Under the pieces are notes generated by a model. The model did no database searches. It was given only the letters and a program-made list of their open reading frames with translations, and was not told the DNA's origin. Below are positions 59,599 through 64,000 of a DNA stretch of 64,000 nucleotides, one piece after another. The translations under genes and the position numbers were made by a program. The stretch comes from Oegoconia quadripuncta. Its lineage: Eukaryota; Arthropoda; Insecta; Lepidoptera; Autostichidae. The stretch covers positions 1,573,001 through 1,637,000 of the forward strand of contig OX438752.1 in assembly GCA_949316235.1 (NCBI GenBank), read 5' to 3'. The first letter of the stretch is position 1; each line of letters begins with the position of its first letter.

Positions 59599-61189
59599 TG
59601 AGAGAGCGGCAAACGAGCATGCGGGTCACCTGATGGAAAGTAATCACCGCCGCCCATGGACACCCGCAACACCAAAAGGGTCACAGATGCGTTGCCGGCC
59701 TTTGAGGAAGGTGTAGGCTCGCTTCTTGAAGGTTCCAATGTCGTACTCGTTCGTTTTTTCATCCACATTCACACGTCAAGTGAAGATGAGGTCATAAATG
59801 GGAATGTGCTTCCGGATTTATCAATTGAGACCTACAGTGTCACTTAGAGATAGGTTTAAAGATATATTAGGTCTTTACCTATGACATTGGAGATTTTTTT
59901 CTTCGTTAATCATATATTCGTATCATATTATGTTTCATATTTGGAAAATAGAATATATTTTGAAGGTTTCACATGAAATATTTCTTTATGTCTGAGCTAA
60001 ATCACATAATAAAAAAAAACTTGAACACAGCTCTTTTCATGACCTTCCCATATTATTTCTTAGATCGCAGAAACATTTATAAAGCGGTTACTTTTAAAAA
60101 TTAACACTACCTATACTTAACGTAATGTAATCCGATGATACACACAAAGTTTAGCTAAATTAGGATTTGCCGTTCCCAAAAAAAATTCAAAAATGTTTAT
60201 ATGGAGAAAACAGTCTTAATGAAATTCTTCATACAAAACGCCAATTTCATAGGTAAGGACCTAATATGAAAAAAAATATATAGCATCGTTTAGGAAAACG
60301 TGATGTCAATACGAGAAATAAAGGTAAACTTGCAGGTCACGTAAGCAGACTCTGCAAAATCAATCTTCATTCAGAGGGCTATGTATACGTTTTTTCAATA
60401 AGGTTCCTATTGATGTACAAAATTTTACTTTCAACAAATTTAAAGATTGTATAAAACAGAAACTTATTAAGAAGCATATTATGAAATTACTGATTATTTT
60501 CATTATAATCAACTTATTCATTTAACATCAGGTGAGTTTGATCAAAAACAATTAATAATGTAATATAAAAACGTATTTAAAAAAAAGTTATCCCTAGAGT
60601 ATCTAGCTTGTTCTTCTCAGGGTAATATTGCCTTTTGAACAAGCGGTAGCTTAAAACGGTAAAATCTGACTATTTTAACCGAACCATAACACATTGTGAA
60701 GCGATGTAGTTTAAAAAAAATAACATGTTGACTTTCAATAAGTGATATCTTTGTATCCTACATTGAAATTTTTGGTGGAATGTCTCTTAGTCGCCTTTTA
60801 CGACACCCACGGGAAGAGACGGTTTATTTCTAATTTATTTGAGTGCTGAAACCACACAGGACTTTAGTCTGATATGTTATAAAGTCATTTTTTAATAAGT
60901 TTCTGTTTTATAGTGTCTAATATTTCATTACGTACTATTGCCTCCTCAGCCGGTCCCGCAACGCTCTGCTGAACGGGGATACGGAGCACTACGACTGGGA
61001 CCAGGGCTACACCTGCCACCAGCTGGGCTCCGGCGCCATAGTGGTGCAGCTGGCGCAGCCGTACATGCTGTCGTCGCTGCGCATGCTGCTGTGGGACTGC
61101 GACTACCGCCACTACTCCTACTATGTGGAGACCTCGCTCAACTACTGGGACTGGGAGATGGTCTGCGACCGCACGAGGGACGCTTGCAG
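34366..61189 (+). CDS. BTBD9: BTB/POZ domain protein BTBD9, gene span (11 coding exons, 3' end off window)
   Basis: This is the overall model for a BTBD9 orthologue, a cytoplasmic BTB-BACK protein thought to act as a substrate adaptor for Cullin-3 ubiquitin ligase; in flies and mammals it is linked to sleep, movement and iron/dopamine physiology. Coding segments are 34366-34438, 37039-37202, 38304-38367, 39825-39981, 42913-43012, 43862-43990, 48708-48867, 51646-51868, 53830-53989, 59427-59554 and 60950-61189. All junctions are GT-AG and phases agree (1,0,1,2,0,0,1,2,0,2). The 532 residues visible cover BTB (about 35-135), BACK (about 150-285) and two F5/8 type C domains (about 290-425 and 430-532+). 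Human BTBD9 is about 612 residues, so roughly the last 50-80 are beyond the right edge. Confidence 0.95.
34565..34925 (-). pseudogene. R1/Jockey-type LINE C-terminal fragment
   Basis: The minus-strand frame reads FRLSSGHIPTNKFYHMM, then CAVCDKPDDMLHFLLEC, a C-x2-C...H...C knuckle found at the C-terminus of R1/Jockey-like ORF2 proteins. A related 3' end in the other orientation is at 25610-25705. Confidence 0.7.
35429..37010 (-). pseudogene. Jockey/CR1-like LINE reverse transcriptase, split by a short insertion
   Basis: Two pieces of one reverse transcriptase: 36301-36987 (GWDGISSTILKQYKD...VRPIFKCGDKDRVINYRPIS) and 35429-36232 (GFRVAKSTADAV, IFLDLAKAFDTV, GIPQGSILGPTLFLVFIND, catalytic FADDIALV). 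The insertion 36236-36303 separates them; removing it restores KYLEKNNLIS. The N-terminal endonuclease and the far C-terminus are missing. It lies in BTBD9 intron 1, antisense to BTBD9. Confidence 0.88.
36236..36303 (-). mobile_element. Very short 5'-truncated retroelement end with (TTTGAC)n tail
   Basis: On the plus strand this is seven CAAAGT-type repeats followed by TGCTTTATTTTGTAGGTACA and the start of the family also seen at 365-510, 38826-39000 and 49580-49735. CAAGT on each side is the target-site duplication. Confidence 0.75.
37039..37202 (+). CDS. BTBD9: BTBD9 exon 2: BTB core
   Basis: After TTTCCCACAG the frame reads SHLSEHIGSLCLSSEYSDVT, LIVEGQRIPAHKVILAASSD and YFRALLYGGMREANQ. 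The D-V-x-(L/F)-x-V and PAHKVILAA...YFRALLYGGM signatures define a BTB/POZ fold, the dimerisation and Cullin-3-binding module. Donor CAG|GTAATT, phase 0. This is the most strongly conserved part of the gene. Confidence 0.95.
37236..37595 (-). pseudogene. RTE-like LINE C-terminal fragment
   Basis: Minus-strand frame: HIEKLKWCWTGHMIRSEKAK, then WYPRDGKRRRGRQVKRWEDD. The 3' end (AATAGCCTTTATTTC on the plus strand) matches that of the larger RTE fragment at 22236-25470. In BTBD9 intron 2. Confidence 0.75.
38304..38367 (+). CDS. BTBD9: BTBD9 exon 3: BTB alpha-helical segment
   Basis: A 64 bp exon reading AEVELQAPLQAFKALLRYVY then SG, between acceptor TTGTTTCAG and donor TTCAG|GTAATT in phase 1. 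It matches the (A)FxxLLxYIYTG helix of BTB domains. It is somewhat shorter than the vertebrate sequence between GGMRE and this helix, a normal variation. Confidence 0.92.
38826..39365 (-). pseudogene. LINE ORF2 C-terminal remnant and 3' UTR
   Basis: The minus-strand frame 39083-39358 encodes VPVDIQNLPLNKFKDTVKQK, then a YYKISDYLDD ending shared with the fragments at 42436 and 48905. The 3' tail is GTCAAA-rich (38826). In BTBD9 intron 3. Confidence 0.75.
39473..39697 (-). mobile_element. SINE family A
   Basis: Complete head (box B complement GGGATTCGAACCCGC) and body, just upstream of BTBD9 exon 4 (127 bp before the acceptor). Confidence 0.8.
39825..39981 (+). CDS. BTBD9: BTBD9 exon 4: end of BTB and start of BACK
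   Basis: The exon encodes GHMGLSMLREDTVLDMLGLA, HQFNFQELETAISDYLRQVL and ALRNVCSVLDAA. The LxLAHxFxFxELExAISDYL helix closes the BTB domain and NVCxxxDxA opens the BACK domain. Acceptor TTGACCTGCAG, donor GCCAG|GTATGA, phase 2. GC content is visibly higher than in the flanking introns. Confidence 0.95.
40430..40665 (+). mobile_element. SINE family D body, headless
   Basis: CCGACTGCTCTTAAACGGTG, GAAGTCCCCAACCCG and CTGCAGTGGGATGGTTACGG match the copy at 59068. In BTBD9 intron 4. Confidence 0.65.
40804..41745. mobile_element. TIR element with a LINE end inside it
   Basis: The ends are inverted: AAGGCCCGTATTAATAAACC at the left and the reverse of AAGGCCTGTATTAATAAACC at the right. Inside, 40870-41455 is a LINE C-terminus (SFTVHAVRLWNSLPSNIRDS) with a 3' UTR ending TATGCAATAAAGTG. 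In BTBD9 intron 4. Confidence 0.6.
41750..41878 (+). mobile_element. SINE family C, 3' part
   Basis: GTTGTCAGAGATAACATAGC and the GTGCATAAAGAAAAAA end. In BTBD9 intron 4. Confidence 0.65.
41927..42082 (+). repeat. 39 bp minisatellite, four copies
   Basis: The unit begins GAAATGCGAACAGCCAAGGC and ends CACGCCCCTCTCCCC; starts at 41927, 41966, 42005 and 42044. One frame reads MRTAKAWHAPLPE, clearly the MRTAKVWNSLP tail of the LINE seen at 62650, and it runs on into a LINE end (LGFSRAG). In BTBD9 intron 4. Confidence 0.9.
42215..42700 (-). pseudogene. LINE ORF2 C-terminal remnant and 3' UTR
   Basis: Encodes VPVDIENLPLNKFKTIIKQT with the YYKISDYLDDKQAW ending, followed by a 3' UTR (GAGAAGAACGAGCAAGAAAC). 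In BTBD9 intron 4. Confidence 0.75.
42913..43012 (+). CDS. BTBD9: BTBD9 exon 5: BACK domain
   Basis: Reading after GTTGTTTCAG gives LYGLDALMDYCYNFLDKNAT then EVLQHDSFLQLSI, donor ATT|GTGAGT in phase 0. This is the helical BACK segment that follows BTB (compare the MFMDRNAQEVLSSEGFLSLS region in vertebrates). The upstream intron carries LINE ends and a minisatellite. Confidence 0.93.
43455..43685 (+). mobile_element. SINE family B
   Basis: Full-length, box B GGTTCGAATCCCGC. In BTBD9 intron 5, 180 bp before exon 6. Confidence 0.78.
43862..43990 (+). CDS. BTBD9: BTBD9 exon 6: BACK domain
   Basis: Forty-three codons, EALQGLLERDSFFAPEVDIF then KAVGHWFLANEQW and a short polar loop, phase 0 at both ends (acceptor TTTTTATGTAG, donor GTG|GTGAGT). 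The LLxRDSFxAPExDIFxA..W motif is diagnostic for the BACK domain of BTBD9 and Kelch-like proteins. The next intron is 4.7 kb of transposon sequence including a mariner and a long hairpin. Confidence 0.94.
44253..44508 (-). mobile_element. SINE family A
   Basis: Full-length copy ending ACCAAACAGGTCGTC. In BTBD9 intron 6. Confidence 0.8.
44800..45600 (+). repeat. Dispersed repeat with CGACTTCAAAAAAGGAGGAG motif, three partial copies
   Basis: Starts at about 44810, 45270 and 45510 with the same motif, followed by ATGTATGTACATCGAT and GATTTTTAAGCCGATTTAC. The segment with CAAATCGAAGATCATCAGGT and GTAGGAGCGAGAAGGTTCGC occurs twice (45135, 45375). The adjoining minus-strand ORF (45598-45891, basic and Arg/Ser-rich) may belong to a Helitron-like element, but I cannot confirm it. 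In BTBD9 intron 6. Confidence 0.5.
46078..46561. mobile_element. TIR element with GC-rich core
   Basis: The ends are inverted copies of ATTACTAAGTGAGCGACTG (left about 46078, right to 46561). The core has a direct repeat of about 80 bp with TAGGTTAGGTTCGAAGGGTA (about 46141 and 46223) and GCGAGCGAAGCGAGCAC. No ORF. In BTBD9 intron 6. Confidence 0.7.
46641..47906 (-). pseudogene. Mariner transposon with frameshifted transposase
   Basis: This 1,266 bp element has TA at both flanks and about 32 bp terminal repeats starting TTAGGTCTTTACCTATGAAA. On the minus strand it carries pieces of a mariner transposase in different frames: the N-terminal part around 47540-47717, helix-turn-helix region 47292-47519 (VDNDELKAIVEADDTQSTAE...LRQIGKVKKLDKWVPHEL) and C-terminal part 46718-47182 (HDNARPHTA...SPDLAPTDYYFF). 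The second and third catalytic Asp are separated by 34 residues, the DD34D mariner signature. Frame breaks between the pieces make it non-functional as it stands. It lies in BTBD9 intron 6. Confidence 0.9.
47951..48650. mobile_element. Long foldback, about 269 bp arms, in BTBD9 intron 6
   Basis: Left arm 47951-48219 and right arm 48381-48650 are almost perfect inverse copies. The 161 bp spacer contains AACCGACTTCAAAAAAGGAG, a dispersed motif also seen at 44810 and 45270. It ends 58 bp before BTBD9 exon 7. Confidence 0.9.
48708..48867 (+). CDS. BTBD9: BTBD9 exon 7: end of BACK domain
   Basis: The exon encodes VKILKCVRLTLMSLEELLTV, VRPYALVTPDMLLDAIQEKT and QTKSTELRHRGLL. It matches the VRLPLMSLTELLNVVRPSGLLSPDAILDAI stretch known from vertebrate BTBD9. 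Acceptor TTTTTCCGGTAG, donor CTGG|GTAAGT, phase 1. It begins only 58 bp after the arm of the long foldback at 48381-48650. Confidence 0.95.
48905..49280 (+). pseudogene. LINE 3' end
   Basis: Plus-strand copy of the same LINE end (GGATGATAAGCAAGCATGGG, then a 3' UTR with AAGAAACTC motifs) ending in TTTTTGATTTGAT. No open frame of note. In BTBD9 intron 7. Confidence 0.65.
49580..49735 (-). mobile_element. LINE 3' end fragment
   Basis: About 150 bp nearly identical to 365-515 in the same orientation, without coding sequence. In BTBD9 intron 7. Confidence 0.7.
50035..50250 (+). mobile_element. SINE family C, 5'-truncated
   Basis: TTTGGTTGGTGGTAGGGCAT and CTGGCTACCACCGTCTTATC. In BTBD9 intron 7. 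Confidence 0.65.
50929..51076. mobile_element. Small palindromic MITE
   Basis: CCCCGATTCTCGCGCGTTCG at the left pairs with CGAATGCGCGAGAATTGGGG at the right; inner CGATAGACAT/ATGTCTATCG also pair. In BTBD9 intron 7. Confidence 0.7.
51405..51612 (+). mobile_element. Retroelement 3' end with (ATCT)n tail
   Basis: AGCTATGACCCATTTGTACT, then ACAAATAAAGGCTTTATCTA and ATCT repeats. A relative is at 58378-58580. It ends about 33 bp before the BTBD9 exon 8 acceptor. Confidence 0.65.
51646..51868 (+). CDS. BTBD9: BTBD9 exon 8: first F5/8 type C (discoidin) domain, N-terminal half
   Basis: The frame reads VAEENVATPKRGARVISGDM, RSALLDGDTDTYDMERGYTR, HTISDAPDNPGIVVRLAART and IVNHVRLLLWDRDNR. The LLDGDT...YD and IxVxL...I.HxRLLLWDRD patterns are the beta-sandwich core of the discoidin-like domain in BTBD9. 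Acceptor GTTGACTGTCCAG, donor AACAG|GTCGGT in phase 2. The last 10 exon bases plus the donor are repeated three more times at 53303-53405 beyond a transposon insertion. The acceptor lies about 35 bp after the (ATCT)n tail of a retroelement. Confidence 0.95.
51905..53298 (-). mobile_element. PIF/Harbinger-type transposon remnant in BTBD9 intron 8
   Basis: Two minus-strand ORF pieces look like a HARBI1-like transposase: 52666-52989 (RSYLAWRMLAEAELADERNE..., then KFIKLYRLSKEAFVDLCDTL) and 52355-52552 (GEANHFSQETMSEYIHQVTK, then RRFLRFPTSRHE). The termini are inverted: ACCTCTACCATGAGTGAC on the left against ACCCCTACCATGAGTTAC on the right, with further ACTCATGGTA motifs inside. The catalytic C-terminal half is missing. 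It separates copy 1 from copies 2-4 of the duplicated exon 8 donor junction. A clean target-site duplication could not be assigned. Confidence 0.75.
53303..53420 (+). repeat. Extra copies of the BTBD9 exon 8 donor junction
   Basis: GCGACAACAGGTCGGTAC, the last 10 bases of exon 8 plus the first 8 of intron 8, recurs with its GT at 53313, 53358 and 53399 (authentic GT at 51869). Units are 45 and 41 bp and also share CACAGTTCTGAAC. The Harbinger-type element lies between the first and second copies. Confidence 0.9.
53423..53750 (+). mobile_element. SINE family C, full-length
   Basis: Head CCGCCTCCGTGGCTCAATGT and all body markers. It abuts the last copy of the duplicated BTBD9 donor junction and ends 80 bp before exon 9. 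Confidence 0.82.
53830..53989 (+). CDS. BTBD9: BTBD9 exon 9: first F5/8 type C domain, C-terminal half
   Basis: After TTTTCCAACAG the frame reads SYAYYVEVSVDQKDWVRVID, HSSYVCRSWQSLYFAPRVIQ and YIKVVGTSNTVNK. SYxYxVEVSxDxxDWVRVIDHSxYxCRSWQxLYF is highly characteristic of BTBD9. Donor AAG|GTATCG, phase 0. Note the paralogous copy inside exons 10-11 of the same protein (second discoidin domain). Confidence 0.95.
54640..54935 (-). pseudogene. RTE-like LINE C-terminal fragment
   Basis: Encodes MLRWFGHVERMNERRLTKEI then VGRGRPRK, the W-x-GH-x-x-R-M and RGRPRK motifs of the RTE tail, then decays. In BTBD9 intron 9. Confidence 0.7.
55246..55500 (-). mobile_element. SINE family A
   Basis: Full-length copy with GGGATTCGAACCCGCGACC. 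In BTBD9 intron 9. Confidence 0.8.
55770..55905 (+). mobile_element. SINE family C, 3' part
   Basis: GGTTGTCAGAGATAAGATAG to the poly-A. In BTBD9 intron 9. Confidence 0.65.
56098..56331. mobile_element. MITE with about 65 bp imperfect TIRs
   Basis: TGTATCCTTTTCTAACCACT at the left is inverted at the right (GTTAGAAAAGGATGTAT), and CCTGTCAAATTAAGT is repeated inversely inside. Preceded by an (AAT)n stretch at 56028-56097. In BTBD9 intron 9. Confidence 0.75.
56505..56930 (-). pseudogene. R1-type LINE C-terminal fragment
   Basis: Encodes LFRLRSGHYPSGWFAHLM, then CDVCGTVDDVQHLLMEC: the same C-x2-C...H...C arrangement as at 34565-34925 but a different family. In BTBD9 intron 9. Confidence 0.7.
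57000..57860. other. Part of BTBD9 intron 9, no recognised element
   Basis: AT-rich, with one inverted motif (CTGAATGTGAACGAACCAAT near 57413 and its partial inverse near 57440) and no other structure. Confidence 0.45.
57869..58279. mobile_element. Mariner-related MITE, copy 3
   Basis: Termini TTGGGTCTTTACCTATGAAA and the inverse of TTAGGTCCTTACC, with TA on both sides. Internal sequence matches the other copies. In BTBD9 intron 9. Confidence 0.8.
58378..58580 (+). mobile_element. Retroelement 3' end with (ATCT)n tail, second copy
   Basis: GAGCTATTATCCATTTGTAC and the TTATCTATCTATT tail. In BTBD9 intron 9. Confidence 0.6.
59068..59370 (+). mobile_element. SINE family D
   Basis: Another tRNA-like head (GTCGGTGGCTTAGCGGTTAA, box B GGTTCGATTCCCAG) followed by a body with ACTGCTCTTAAACGATGAAG and CTCTGCAGTGGGACG. 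A headless relative is at 40430-40665. It ends just before the polypyrimidine region of BTBD9 exon 10. Confidence 0.75.
59427..59554 (+). CDS. BTBD9: BTBD9 exon 10: linker between discoidin domains
   Basis: The exon encodes VFHAVALEAMHTARVPPLCN, GLIKPIHNVATVDLSAVVIE and GI plus two bases, between acceptor CTCCGTTGGCAG and donor ATCAG|GTCACT. The LIxPxxNVAT..xxxVIEGIS segment starts the second F5/8 type C domain. A poly-T run, the reversed tail of a retroelement, begins about 13 bp inside the intron. Confidence 0.94.
59568..59765 (-). mobile_element. Retroelement end inserted next to the BTBD9 exon 10 donor
   Basis: A 27 bp poly-T (reverse of a poly-A tail) is followed by TATGAGAGAGCGGCAAACGA and ACCCGCAACACCAAAAGGGT. 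A second partial copy with the same start is at 8648-8705. The insertion point is only about 13 bp after the splice donor. Confidence 0.7.
59867..60264. mobile_element. Mariner-related MITE, copy 4, inside a LINE fragment
   Basis: TA-flanked, 398 bp, same termini as the full mariner. It interrupts a LINE 3' region: 59820-59866 and 60267-60700 read as one fragment when the MITE is removed. In BTBD9 intron 10. Confidence 0.8.
60267..60700 (+). pseudogene. LINE 3' end
   Basis: Remnant of the LINE C-terminus (ACGTGATGTCAATACGAGAA and the GGTTCCTATTGATGTAC region) followed by the AAAATCTGACTATTTTAA 3' end. The 5' portion lies left of the MITE at 59867-60264. In BTBD9 intron 10. Confidence 0.65.
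60950..61189 (+). CDS. BTBD9: BTBD9 exon 11: second F5/8 type C domain
   Basis: Reading from the acceptor GCCTCCTCAG gives SRSRNALLNGDTEHYDWDQG, YTCHQLGSGAIVVQLAQPYM, LSSLRMLLWDCDYRHYSYYV and ETSLNYWDWEMVCDRTRDAC. This is nearly identical in pattern to the vertebrate second discoidin domain (SRNALLNGDT, YTCHQLGSGAIVVQLAQPYM). Donor TGCAG|GTCAAT, phase 2. The next exon, expected to begin with SWQ, is not found in the remaining 2.8 kb. Confidence 0.95.
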
Positions 61190-61209
61190 GTCAATAGTTG
61201 AAAACATTT

Positions 61210-61545
61210 TAACGACCGATTGGTGTGGTGGATAGTGACCCGTCAGCGAAACCAACGTATTCGTACTCAACGTCTGAGTGCGCCTATTTTGCGTACAGGG
61301 GAATACTTAATACTGCCACCCAAGCGCCTGAAGGAAGCCGAGCAACTTTGGGATGTTGCCACAGGCTTTGGGGAGAGATTCCGGTCTTCCAAGGTGGGTG
61401 GCTCGATGTGTGGCCACCTCCTCGCAGTATAAAAGCACGTGGGCGGCTGATTCTTCGGCCTCCATTCACGCTCTGCACAGAGGGCTGTTGCGGTTGCGGG
61501 TTCGAATCCCGCGAGGGGTAAATGTTTGTGTGATAATAAGATAAG
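61210..61545 (+). mobile_element. SINE family B head interrupted by a 230 bp insert
   Basis: The box A side (GGTGTGGTGGATAGTGACCC...AACG) is at 61210-61262 and the box B side (GGTTGCGGGTTCGAATCCCG) at 61492-61545. Between them is a GC-richer unrelated sequence. In BTBD9 intron 11, only 20 bp after exon 11. Confidence 0.7.
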
Positions 61546-61742
61546 ATGTTTATTTACCAAAAAGGATCATACATAATTATTCATTTACTGTAACATCCGC
61601 ACTAGGCTATAGGATGCCAAAATTTCCATGATAGAGAAACAATTTCACTGGTTATTACATTTTATAAGTAACATCTGTTAAATTAGACTCAAGGAGACAT
61701 GCATGCAGAGCATAAAGGTGGTAGAACTAGCCTTAGATGTAA
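61546..61742 (+). repeat. Dispersed repeat, copy 2
   Basis: Second copy of the repeat at 3121-3345, with small deletions. It abuts the SINE-like sequence at 61492-61545. Confidence 0.7.
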
Positions 61743-62174
61743 CTAGCACGTTAGAATTTTACAAGATGCGCGTGCGCATATGTGTGGGTGACATAATGTT
61801 GTTTTTGCTGAATATTTTGATTTTTACAAATACTCAAAGCTATGAATACAATTTGAAATAATTAATAGGACATTGTAACTAAAATATAATTGACTTCTGT
61901 GAATCTGACATTTTAAGTAAATAATCAATGTAACTACATATAATGTGCAAAAATGTAAATGTAATCCAAAATTAAATGTGTAAATATAATTAAATTTTGC
62001 ATGCCAGCGTCTGGTGAAATGTGTGAAACTTGATATTTGTGAATGAGATCTGTGTAAAAAAGCAGTAACAAATAAAGAGATGAATTTTAAATATAAACTA
62101 GAACAAATAATATTAATAATCTGTGTATCACATTTAGAGCAAAATAAATGTATTTGTATTTGAGGGGAGTTTAA

Positions 62175-62500
62175 CAGTGGCACCCGTGACAGAAAAGTTG
62201 AAAGTAAATCGTTTGGCCTGGTATGGTCATGTTATGAGGGATGAAACGGTTATTAGGAGAGTGATTAATGTGGATGTCGATGGTCGGAAAGGGAGAGGAA
62301 GACCACGGAAAAGATGGATGGTTTGTGTGAGGGGTGATATGGTAACGGAGACAGAAGAGATTGGAAGAAAAAGACGTACTGCGCCGACCCCAAATAAATT
62401 GGGACTGGGGCCAGTAGATGATGAAATGCATCACCTCAAAATGTTACTCCCCAAAGAAAAACGAGTGAGAAACTAGAAGGTAGCTCTTTTTATGTAGGTT
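62175..62500 (+). pseudogene. RTE-like LINE C-terminal fragment
   Basis: Encodes KLKVNRLAWYGHVMRDETVI then GRKGRGRPRKRW. Same motif as above; degenerates after MVTE. In BTBD9 intron 11. Confidence 0.7.
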
Positions 62501-62527
62501 TTGGGTTACAATTTATGCACAATACCA

Positions 62528-62975
62528 CTTGGACTCAATCACACCTGATGTTAAGTGAAGATGAGGTCGGACAACCAGGCGCGGGGGGGGTTTCCATCCA
62601 TATGTTGTCAACATACCGAACATCCGCACTAAGCTCTTTGCTTCGTCATTTATAATGCGGACTGCTAAGGTATGGAACTCACTGCCCGCGTCGGTTTTTC
62701 CCGACACTTACAACCTTGGGATTTTCAAGTCTAGAGTGAATAGGCATTTACTGGGTGATACATCTTCGGCTACATCGTCACTTTCCATCAGGTGAGATTG
62801 TGGCCAAAAAAAAAAAAAAAAAAGGTGGAAGCGTACTGACCCGGCAACCCCATTTTATTTGGGGGACTGGCTATCTTGTTGACAACCGGAACACAACAAT
62901 GCTATTTGGCGGCAGACTGAGGTAACATAGTGGTAGCTAGCCAGGCGCATATTTAATATGCCTACCACCAAGAAA
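62528..62975 (-). mobile_element. SINE family C with a LINE 3' end inserted
   Basis: SINE pieces at 62528-62568 and 62824-62975 flank a LINE end (62569-62823: frame RTAKVWNSLPASVF, then a poly-A run). In BTBD9 intron 11. Confidence 0.72.
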
Positions 62976-63162
62976 TGAAATGAAAATGAAATGAAAATGA
63001 AATGAAAATGAAATGAAAATGAAATGAAAATGAAATGAAAATGAAATGAAAATGAAATGAAAATGAAAATGAAAATGAAAATGAAAATGAAAATGAAAAT
63101 GAAAATGAAAATGAAAATGAAAATGAAAATGAAATGAAAATGAAAATGAAATGAAAATGAAA
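62975..63162 (+). repeat. GAAAT/GAAAAT microsatellite
   Basis: Alternating GAAAT and GAAAAT units turning into pure GAAAAT. In BTBD9 intron 11. Confidence 0.95.
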
Positions 63163-63609
63163 AATCATTTATTCACGTAGGCAATACAATATGCACTTAT
63201 GAACGTAATTTGTTTTTTAAACTACCACTAGCTCGGAACGCGAGACCACTACTGAGAAGGGCTAGCGAGAAAATACAAGGAAAATTATATATTATACAAT
63301 TAGGCCCGTATTTCAGATAAAAGATAAGATAAAGATAAATTTATTCACATTAAACTTAAGAGTTCACATAAAAAGTAGAAACCTGAGTAACTCCGTAGAT
63401 ATCCACGCCCTACATTAGGTTAACCTGTGTTGTAGGTACATGGCTTCACCTCGGATTACATCAACATTAGAAATTGTTATTAACCTAGCTAATTTTCTAT
63501 ATTTACTTACAAAACTATAGATATTAAAGTATTAATTAAGTACATACTAACCATACTAATTACAGACATATTGTGTGCCTCTATAACTAAATAGTAACAA
63601 ATACAATCT

Positions 63610-63910
63610 AAACCGCCTCCGTGGCTGAATGTAAACAACTTTGGGTTTACGATTCGGAGGTCGCGGGTTCGATCCCCAGCGGAGTACATTAAGTATACGG
63701 TTTGGTTGGTGGTAGGCAGGGCATTTTAAATGTCCGCCTGGCTAGCTACCACCATCTTATCTAAATCCGCCGCCAAGCAACAATGTTAACAGCATTGTTA
63801 TGTTCCGGTTGTCAGATATAAGATAGCCAGTCACCCAAATTTCCGGGTCAGTATGCTTCCACCTCAGGTGTGATTGAGGTCAAATACCAACCCTTTGTGC
63901 ATAAAAAAAA
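63610..63910 (+). mobile_element. SINE family C, full-length
   Basis: Head ACCGCCTCCGTGGCTGAATG, box B GGTTCGATCCCCAG, body and poly-A. In BTBD9 intron 11. Confidence 0.82.
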
Positions 63911-64000
63911 AACGAATCAGAATGTTGTTCAAGCGTAGATCTGCGCTTGAGCATAGTTAGAAGAGATGCAGCTACACAAGTTACATAAAGCTGCCCCTTC

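Noticed and set aside
61225..61521. Terminal BTBD9 exon encoded by ORFs at 61220-61521
   Set aside because: The sequence lacks the expected SWQ...RIVGTHNT motif of the second discoidin domain and lies within a split SINE.
62962..63168. 68-codon Phe/Ser/His ORF
   Set aside because: It is the translated GAAAAT microsatellite.

Overview
The window reads as insect nuclear DNA, most likely from a butterfly or moth. It is AT-rich, has compact exons in long introns, and is dense with tRNA-headed SINEs, RTE, R1 and Jockey/CR1-like LINE fragments, mariner and Harbinger remnants and many foldback elements of the kind common in Lepidoptera. I place it in Lepidoptera from repeat style only; the species cannot be read from the sequence.

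Two conserved genes are arranged head to head. On the minus strand (27951 down past position 1) is an orthologue of lethal(3)malignant brain tumor (l(3)mbt/L3MBTL), a chromatin reader. I could assemble eleven coding exons with matching splice phases: start codon, low-complexity N-terminus, FCS-type zinc finger, three MBT repeats, a C2HC finger, an AT-hook-like short exon, an acidic-serine linker and the first residues of a SAM domain that runs off the left edge. On the plus strand (34366 to beyond 61189) is an orthologue of BTBD9, a Cullin-3 adaptor type protein. Eleven coding exons encode the BTB domain, BACK domain and two F5/8 type C (discoidin) domains; only the C-terminal end is missing off the right edge. 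About 6.4 kb separates the two start codons.

The standout structure is at 5033-7757. The 3' end of the l(3)mbt C2HC exon, together with its own 5' splice site, has been tandemly amplified to 26 copies (usual period 104 bp). The array has no stop codon in any minus-strand frame and no AG dinucleotide in the consensus unit on that strand, so it offers 26 splice donors and no acceptor. The BTBD9 gene shows a smaller version of the same thing: the exon 8/intron 8 donor junction is present four times, split by a Harbinger-type transposon. Both are direct readings of the sequence; any function is inference.

The rest is transposon-derived: a broken mariner (46641-47906) with four MITEs that share its termini, a 1.83 kb TIR element inside an RTE LINE, several long foldbacks inside introns that would give dsRNA hairpins in the pre-mRNAs, three main SINE families, and many 5'-truncated LINE ends. 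No real tRNA, rRNA, CRISPR array or bacterial-type operon was found; tRNA-like sequences are SINE heads.
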